A stretch of 64,000 nt of DNA from Notolepis coatsorum (Eukaryota > Chordata > Actinopteri > Aulopiformes > Paralepididae): contig OZ020589.1 in assembly GCA_963971535.1 (NCBI GenBank), positions 85,778,258 through 85,842,257 of the forward strand, read 5' to 3'. The notes under the pieces are model-generated. The model was not told where the DNA came from and did no database searches. It saw only the letters and a list, made by a program, of their open reading frames with translations. Numbering within the stretch: position 1 is the first letter of the stretch; each line of letters starts with the position of its first letter. Shown in pieces: positions 58,470 to 64,000 of this stretch. The position numbers were made by a program, and so were the translations under genes.

Positions 58470-58556
58470 TGTCTTAAATCAAATCAAAACAAATTAAATG
58501 TATTTGTATAGCCCAAGATCACATGGAATTGCCCCCATGGGCTGTACAAGTATTCT
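58470..58556. repeat. Fish SINE/LINE tail fragment
   Basis: TGTATTTGTATAGCCCAAGA and CCCCATGGGCTGTACAAGT match the fragment at 25850-25905. Confidence 0.55.
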
Positions 58557-58559
58557 TCA

Positions 58560-58690
58560 TGTGTAACGAAGGTTATCCTATAACCCTAGTTATATGAGTA
58601 ATGGCGAGTGCTCTGCTCTTAGTGGGATATCCCCCTGTCACCTACTGTGACCTTGAAAGTTTCCTGCCACAATGCACCTACACCTGTCCA
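58560..58690. repeat. Possible second DIRS-like terminal fragment
   Basis: TGTAACGAAGGTTATCCTATAACCCTAGTTATATGAGTAATGG (shown here as one region at 58562-58604) is laid out like the DIRS outer end at 17239-17290. The first bases also resemble the LTR end at 59777. Assignment is weak. Confidence 0.3.
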
Positions 58691-58764
58691 GCCACGCCCA
58701 CATATATTTTTTTATATTAAAATTGTTTAATGCACACCTCCTCGTTGATTATCCCTTAAATATC

Positions 58765-58985
58765 TGTATTTGGTTTGCAATCCATAAAATTACATAAATG
58801 AGTATCCTCTTAGCTCATTCAAACTGCCTCAAAAAGATGTAGATTCATGCTGACATGAGATAGAGTTTTTAAAAAGGTTCTACTAGTAATTCTTTCCTCC
58901 CAAAATGTTAATTATAATTTTTTTGCCTGGTGACTATAATCACCCTCAACACCCTGTAGATTCTTGAAACTCCACTTTAGGAATC
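58765..58985. repeat. Dispersed repeat, second copy
   Basis: Resembles 21413-21640 in the same order: TTTGGTTTGCAATCCATA, GAGTATCCTCTTAGCTCA, TAGATTCATGCTGACA, CTGGTGACT. Family unknown. Confidence 0.65.
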
Positions 58986-58989
58986 TGTG

Positions 58990-59570
58990 GGAGAATCCTC
59001 CCGGATCAATGAATGTAGACAATCAGGTAGACTCAGTTGATAAGGTTTATTAGCTTATAACCCAGGAGATTTGGCGTGGAGAGACCCGGCGGGGGGGTCC
59101 CATAAACGGGCTCCTTGAGACAGGGGAAGCGCTGGTTCATATAGGTCATAGAAGGTGGGTATGTCCAGGTGGGAGAGACGATTGGATTGGATGGGGGCCG
59201 GGGGGTTGTGAGTTAGGAGATGGAGAAAAGGGGGGGGGGGGGGGGGGGTATTGGTGAGGGGGACAAGGTGAGGAAGGGCGCGGGTGAGTTAGGGGAACAT
59301 AGACGATAGGTTGGTGGACGATTGGGGGAGGGTAGACTAAATTGGCTATTTGGAGGCTATGGGGGGTGTGTGGGGAGATCACACGTGGGAGGGGGGTTGA
59401 AGGGGAAATGTAAATGGAGGGGGAGGGTAATGGGGTGGGGGGGGATATTATTCTGCACCAGATATGTGTACATTCTCTCCTTTAAAGTGCAGTCGACACT
59501 AGAGGCTTAGTAGTTAGTTTGTAACTAAATCAGCTGCCAAAATGTGTTGCACCACAATTACTTAGGATAT
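58990..59570 (-). other. Possible LTR-like segment, G-rich
   Basis: On the minus strand it could run from TGTGGTGCAACACATTTTGG to TCTCCCACA, with AATAAACC near the end. No target duplication is seen. Long G-runs lie at 59227-59250. 59571-59776 holds nothing recognised. Confidence 0.3.
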
Positions 59571-59776
59571 GACATAACTAGTTTGGACGGAACTAAGGTG
59601 GCCAATCAGCAATCAACTGTGAAATGACAATCTGGTTGTCATTGGCCATTTGGCATCGTAGGACATCATAGTAAGCTAGATCGAAATATCATATCAATAC
59701 AAAACTGCTATGTTACTATTAGTACAGTAAGTATAATTATGTGACATGTTATGGTTTACACCTACCCCAGGGCATG

Positions 59777-62628
59777 TGTAACGAAGGTTCTCCTATACCC
59801 CTTGTGACATCCTCCGGGCACGACGCAAAACACAAGTAGATTTCTTGAACTGATTTTAATGAAGAATCTCCATCCAAACCTCATCCAAACTGTAAAATCT
59901 GCATGACATACAAATGCATACAAAAGATACCATTATTATTACAAGTCCATTAAAACCATGGGCGAAACATCACTTTAGCATATACCACAATCATAATCTA
60001 GAAACAATCAATACCTTATTGGCTGCGTGCCAATATATGAGAACAGCGATGCGTTATGGTAGTATGTCTTCGATCCATTTCTTGGAAGATTGTCTTGTTA
60101 AGTTGACTTGATGGACTGTCCTTTGCTTATTAGGATCGTCAGGTAGGTCCATAAACCATTCAAGTTCATGGTTGCAACCAGGGCCGCCTGGGAGAAATGC
60201 GAGCCCCCCCCCCCCCCCCCCCCCCTAAAAGGTAAAAAAAAAAAAAAAAAAAATGCATACAGTCAACACATTCTTAAATAATAGCGCTGCCCGCGGCTGG
60301 GCATGTTACAGTCAACATATAGCAAGAGAGAGAGCGAGAGAGAGCTCCCGTTCTACAGTCAATATACAGTGTTATCGCTGCACAGACCCGGCAATGCCCC
60401 TGACCCTCCACCAGAGCAAGGCCAGAGAGAGAGAGATAGAGAGAGAGCATGTGTGTTTGTGTGTGTGTTAGAGAGAGAGCATGTATATGTGTGTTAGAAA
60501 GAGAGAGAAATATATAGAGAGAGAGCATGTCATTTTGTGTGTTAGAGAGAGAGAGCATGTCTGTGTGTGTGTGTTAGAGAGAGAGCATGTATGAGAGAGA
60601 TAAGCAAAGATGAGCCGCTAAAGGATATTCAACTTTTAATGGAAGAACAAAACAGAAGGAAAAGATAACTTCACAAAGGCAACATGAATATACATAGATC
60701 CAAAAGGACAAAGATCAACACTTAAATCCAAAGAAAAGAGGGTCTATACCAGAGAAAACAAAGTAGCAAGGAGCCAATGTACTGACACCAGGCCACACAC
60801 AGCTTTGGCCAACGCTACCCAAGCTACACAAACGACCAAGACAATTCACGAACAGCACATGTCGTATCTCCAAATGTTGTGAAGTAACATATGTTTTGCC
60901 TGGAAAAAAACATCGTTATTAACAAAACATTCGGGAGGGGAAGGAAGGAAGAGTGGGGTAATGTCCAATGGACATCTTACCTGCACCAAGGAACGCAGGG
61001 CGAAAGGCCGCAACACAGGTCTCCACGTTGACGAAAGGCCTCTCGCTGGCGGGACAAAAAGAAGCTATGGCCGGAGCCTTGTCATGGTGCATGCCCGACT
61101 ACATCTTCTGTCAAAGATGATGTCGTAGTCAGAGTGCCAGGGCCTGCTATTCTCACGGCTAATGTCAATGGTTGTAGCACAAGCTAACAGCTAACTCTAG
61201 GCTAACTGATAGCATCAAGCTAACGTTCCCAGCCGAGCGAAAACGAGCAGCTAACGTCGTAGCTAAACAGCTAACTGGCTAACAGTTAGCTCAACCCGGC
61301 TATCGCTAACCACTAGCTAACACAGAAGCAAGCTATGCGGCTACCACTGAAAAACTGTACAACGTGAGAAAAGCAATACAGGCCAACACTTCAGACAGCC
61401 GCTGTGTTTTCCTCTTCTCATCCGAAGAGGGAAGGGAAAAAGAAGGCAATACACGTCCCACTACAGAGTGGTGTTTACCATAGCGGTGCCGGCAACAAGT
61501 CCCTCGCGGACTATAGCCGACTTGAGCATGGAGATATTCTCATAATGAAACACCAAGCTAACCTCCCTCGCACCAGGTGCTGACACCAGGCCACACACCG
61601 TTAGCTACTACAACAGCTAGCCGGCCCGTTTGGCTCCCGAGAGAGAGAGAGATATATCCACGGCGGGAATAGAATAGAGTGCATTAAAAACTCACCAAAC
61701 GTCCAAGAGGATGGAGACAACCGCGTGGAGTTGACGAAGTTCATCTGCCGAATGACCGTCCTCTTCATCTTGGCATAACAATGCTGCACGCGCTCTCTCT
61801 AGGTTAGCTAACGCTAGTTAGCCTTTAGCTAAGCTAGCTACTAGCCGACATCATCATGGCTATCCCGACTGAACCACACGTTAGCACTCAATATTATAAC
61901 GTAGCTAAAGCTAACTGAACTGTCTAACATGCAACAACTTTCATCTTCAGTCCATCTGCCGAATGACCGTCCTCTTCGTTTTGGCTGGCATAACTAAGCA
62001 TAACCTCCAAAGCTGCACGTGCGAAATAGTCAAACGCAGCTGACGCACGCCGGCATACACATGATGTAACCCATCCCTTCTTGAAACCAATCTGCAGAGC
62101 CCCAGAGCTCCAATAGAGAATAGTGCAGAGCCGCAGAGCCAGGAACATTCTACAAACGTGTCTAATGTGAAATATATAAGCATATAAGCAAAACTAGATT
62201 TTAGGTCTGTGATGAAAAAGGGCCTCGCGGGAAGGGGGGCCCAGCAAAAAAAATTAAAATAAAAAAAAAGAATAAAAAAAAATTATAAATAATTTTTTTT
62301 TTTTTTTTTGTGCGAGGCCCCCCTTCCCGCGAGGCCCTGTGCGACCGCACTGCTCGCACACCCCCTGAGGCGGCCCTGGTTGCAACTCAAGAGAGCGAGA
62401 GGGCAGAAACACATCACCGGATACCAGGTGTGTCAAGTCTCGTGAGATGAAGTGATTGCGCAAACAAAATAGAAAAATAGTGCGCCACTAATATATATCT
62501 TATATAAACAAATAAGAAATACAGTGAAATGCAATTGAGTGTATTATTACTAATATACAAAAATAAGCATATAAATTGTAAACGTAAATAACTATATTAA
62601 CCAACTGTTAACCATAGCTGCAGTTACA
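59777..62628 (-). mobile_element. BEL/Pao 3' LTR, interrupted
   Basis: On the minus strand the LTR starts TGTAACTGCAGC at 62628, directly after a purine-rich GGTGGGAG, and ends CTTCGTTACA at 59777. The LTR is about 644 bp once the 2.2 kb hAT-like element (60179-62378) and one 8-bp duplication are removed. The inverted ends are TGTAAC/GTTACA. It lies about 236 bp beyond the stop of the BEL/Pao pol fragment. The matching 5' LTR would be right of the window. Confidence 0.75.
60179..62378. mobile_element. hAT-like element (CAGGGCCGCC family), copy 1, 2.2 kb
   Basis: The ends are CAGGGCCGCC and GGCGGCCCTG, with an exact 8-bp duplication GTTGCAAC (60171-60178, 62379-62386). The interior shows no transposase. 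It has GA-rich stretches, TTAGCTA-rich sequence and, near the right end, a palindrome pairing GGGCCTCGCGGGAAGGGGGG with its inversion across an A/T-rich spacer. A segment at about 60800-61575, bounded by two copies of TGACACCAGGCCACACAC, is absent from copy 2 (44079-46265). Confidence 0.88.
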
Positions 62629-63120
62629 CTCCCACCAATTACACATAGTAATAAACGTGGAATGTCTTATTGCACATACTTATAGGATGTGGAATTTCTT
62701 ATTGTGGATACTTCAAAGGATATGTCTCTAAGATCAATTGGATTCAACCAGGTAAGTGTCTCTTTCCAGTATAAGACAAAACAAAAACTCCTATTTCAGA
62801 GTAAAGGCAAGCAGAAAATGGGTAAGTGCCAAAACAGCTTAATGTTAAATAACTCACTAGTGCTCTAATCTGCTTCTATCAATGTAATGATCTTGTGTAT
62901 TGGTCTCTCTAAATACACTGTACTGGTTGTGGCTTTCCCTTTGCTATCGTATGTGGTGTGGCTTACTAGCAGCTTCAACTTTCTGACTCTACCATCTTGT
63001 CCTGGGTGCGTGTAGCTTTATGCCAAGCAAGCAGTGCAAAAATTTACCGTAGTGGCGTGCAGTAATGCGCCTTTCATTTTCCGCCGCCCAGCGCCCAGGT
63101 CGCGCGGAAATAGGCTGTCT

Positions 63121-63400
63121 ATTGCCATTCTCTTTGACAAACTCTAACCTTAACCAGCTCCTTAACAGCGCCTAAACTTAACCGTTCTAACCTTAACCAA
63201 CTCCGAAACAATGCCTAACCTTAACCTTAACCTTAACCATGCCTAACCTTAACCATAGAAATTATATTGCCATTCTCTTTGACAAACTCTAACCTTAACC
63301 AGCTCCTTAACAGCGCCTAAACTTAACCGTTCTAACCTTAACCAACTCCGAAACAATGCCTAACCTTAACCTTAACCTTAACCATGCCTAACCTTAACCG
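63121..63400. repeat. Tandem duplication rich in CTAACCTTAACC
   Basis: 63121-63255 is repeated at 63266-63400 with essentially no change. The unit has many CCTAACCTTAACC words, vaguely telomere-like but not (TTAGGG)n. Confidence 0.9.
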
Positions 63401-63447
63401 GCGAAAGAATACACGTTAAAAAAAAATCACGTTAAAAAATATTTTCG

Positions 63448-63523
63448 ATGGGATTCGAACTCGCCAGCAAACGAGCCATAGGATCCACAGCCATGTGGCC
63501 TTGCCAATTGAGCTATTTCTAGA
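63448..63523 (-). other. tRNA-like sequence
   Basis: On the minus strand it has TAGCTCAATTGG (A box, D-arm) and GAGTTCGAATCCC (B box, T-loop), with a spacing of about 40 bases. The stems are imperfect, so it is more likely tRNA-derived sequence inside the element than a working tRNA gene. Confidence 0.55.
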
Positions 63524-64000
63524 TACTGAATAAGGGGCGGTGACTTATATATATTGAGCTCCGCTCGTGTCGAACCAAGGCGGGATCTCATGCGCATGCG
63601 CGGGCACCTCGCGCGAGCACGCCGGCGCACGCACGCACCTGAGCGAGCACGCCGCCGCCGGTGCACGCACGGTAGCATTTGTCTAAGCGGGGCCTGAAAA
63701 GAAGGGCGCTTTACCGCACTGGCGTGCGGTGACGAATGCGGAAGCATTTTTGCACTGCTTGCTTGGCATTAAGGAAAACGCGTCCTGCGTAGACTTCAGT
63801 GACTCTTGCTAGTCGCCATTCGTTGCGTGGTGTCAATTCATCTTGGAGAAGGACGATGTCGTTGACTTTGGAGTTCCTTCTGGTTTTACACCACTTCTGT
63901 CTCTGTTGTAAGTTGAGAAGATATTCCTTCCTCCATCTTGTCCAAAACTCGTTGGCCAAATACTGAACTCGGCGCCACCTCTTTTGTAGGTACAAATCTT

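Larger units (their letters stand above)
63008..63781. mobile_element. Mutator-like non-autonomous element, 774 bp
   Basis: The ends are GCGTGTAGCTTTATGCCAAG and, inverted, GCGTTTTCCTTAATGCCAAG, with about 30 of 36 bases matching. The flanks are a 9-bp duplication with one mismatch (GTCCTGGGT 62999-63007, GTCCTGCGT 63782-63790). It contains a 145-bp-period tandem duplication and a tRNA-like sequence on the minus strand. Its end type and duplication size match 4315-5375. Confidence 0.82.
62865..64000 (-). pseudogene. BEL/Pao pol C-terminus, split by an insertion, runs off window
   Basis: From 64000 to 63782 the minus strand encodes KRWRRVQYLANEFWTRWRKE, NDIVLLQDELTPRNEW and LARVTEVYAG, the C-terminal domain (DUF5641-like) that follows integrase in BEL/Pao polyproteins. 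After the insertion at 63008-63781 the same protein resumes near 63003 and ends with a run containing RKLKLLVSHTTYDSKG and a TAG at 62865-62867. Both pieces are open. The N-terminal part of pol is outside the window. Confidence 0.85.

Noticed and set aside
59146-59382. 78-codon Pro-rich minus-strand frame
   Set aside because: Caused by G-rich sequence on the plus strand; no start context or domain.
63121-63400. Interstitial telomere
   Set aside because: The repeat is irregular and not (TTAGGG)n; it is explained by a local duplication.

Overview
This window looks like teleost fish DNA. It holds DIRS-type, BEL/Pao-type, L1-like and L2-like retroelements, hAT, PIF/Harbinger-like, Mutator-like, piggyBac-like, Kolobok/T2-like and CACTA/EnSpm-like DNA transposons, tRNA-derived SINEs, many minisatellites, GT-AG introns and a 200-base assembly gap (11001-11200). 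I recognise no host gene. Every convincing coding region belongs to a mobile element, and most are decayed. Family names are from memory of the families; no database was searched.

Layout. 1-507 is a minisatellite. 958-5650 holds two LINE remnants: one carries a fold-back TTAA element (2015-3058) in its 3' tail, the other a Mutator-like element (4315-5375). A TTAA MITE with GA/CT tracts (6635-7497) precedes a 3.5 kb array of a 21-bp satellite (7530-11000) that runs into the gap, then a 44-bp CT-rich array. 12079-17549 is a structurally complete but coding-dead DIRS-like retrotransposon with inverted termini and an internal complementary region. 18022-21215 is a nest: a second fold-back element with a piggyBac-like insert, then a 1.4 kb solo LTR inside another repeat. 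22410-25245 is an L2-like LINE carrying a Harbinger-like element (23762-25130). 26608-28933 is a piggyBac-like element containing LINE pieces. 29709-30324 is a Kolobok-like 5' end with a broken THAP domain.

The centrepiece is 31643-42210, about 10.6 kb, bounded by short inverted termini, a 2-bp AT duplication and subterminal repeats. On the minus strand it carries a long Tnp2-like transposase frame and a multi-exon gene whose 3' exons resemble the DUF4806 domain. Eleven consecutive exons join in frame. It has itself collected smaller insertions.

43270-50946 is a nearly full-length L1-like ORF2 split by a hAT-like element (44079-46265) and by a second copy of the Harbinger-like element (48794-50125). 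55422-57134 is a hAT element with an exact 8-bp duplication. 59777-64000 is the 3' end of a BEL/Pao element on the minus strand: its LTR is split by a 2.2 kb hAT-like element and its pol by a 0.8 kb Mutator-like element.

Across the window DNA transposons have repeatedly landed inside older retroelements. For most of them both the target duplication and the rejoined host element can be read, which gives a relative history of insertions.
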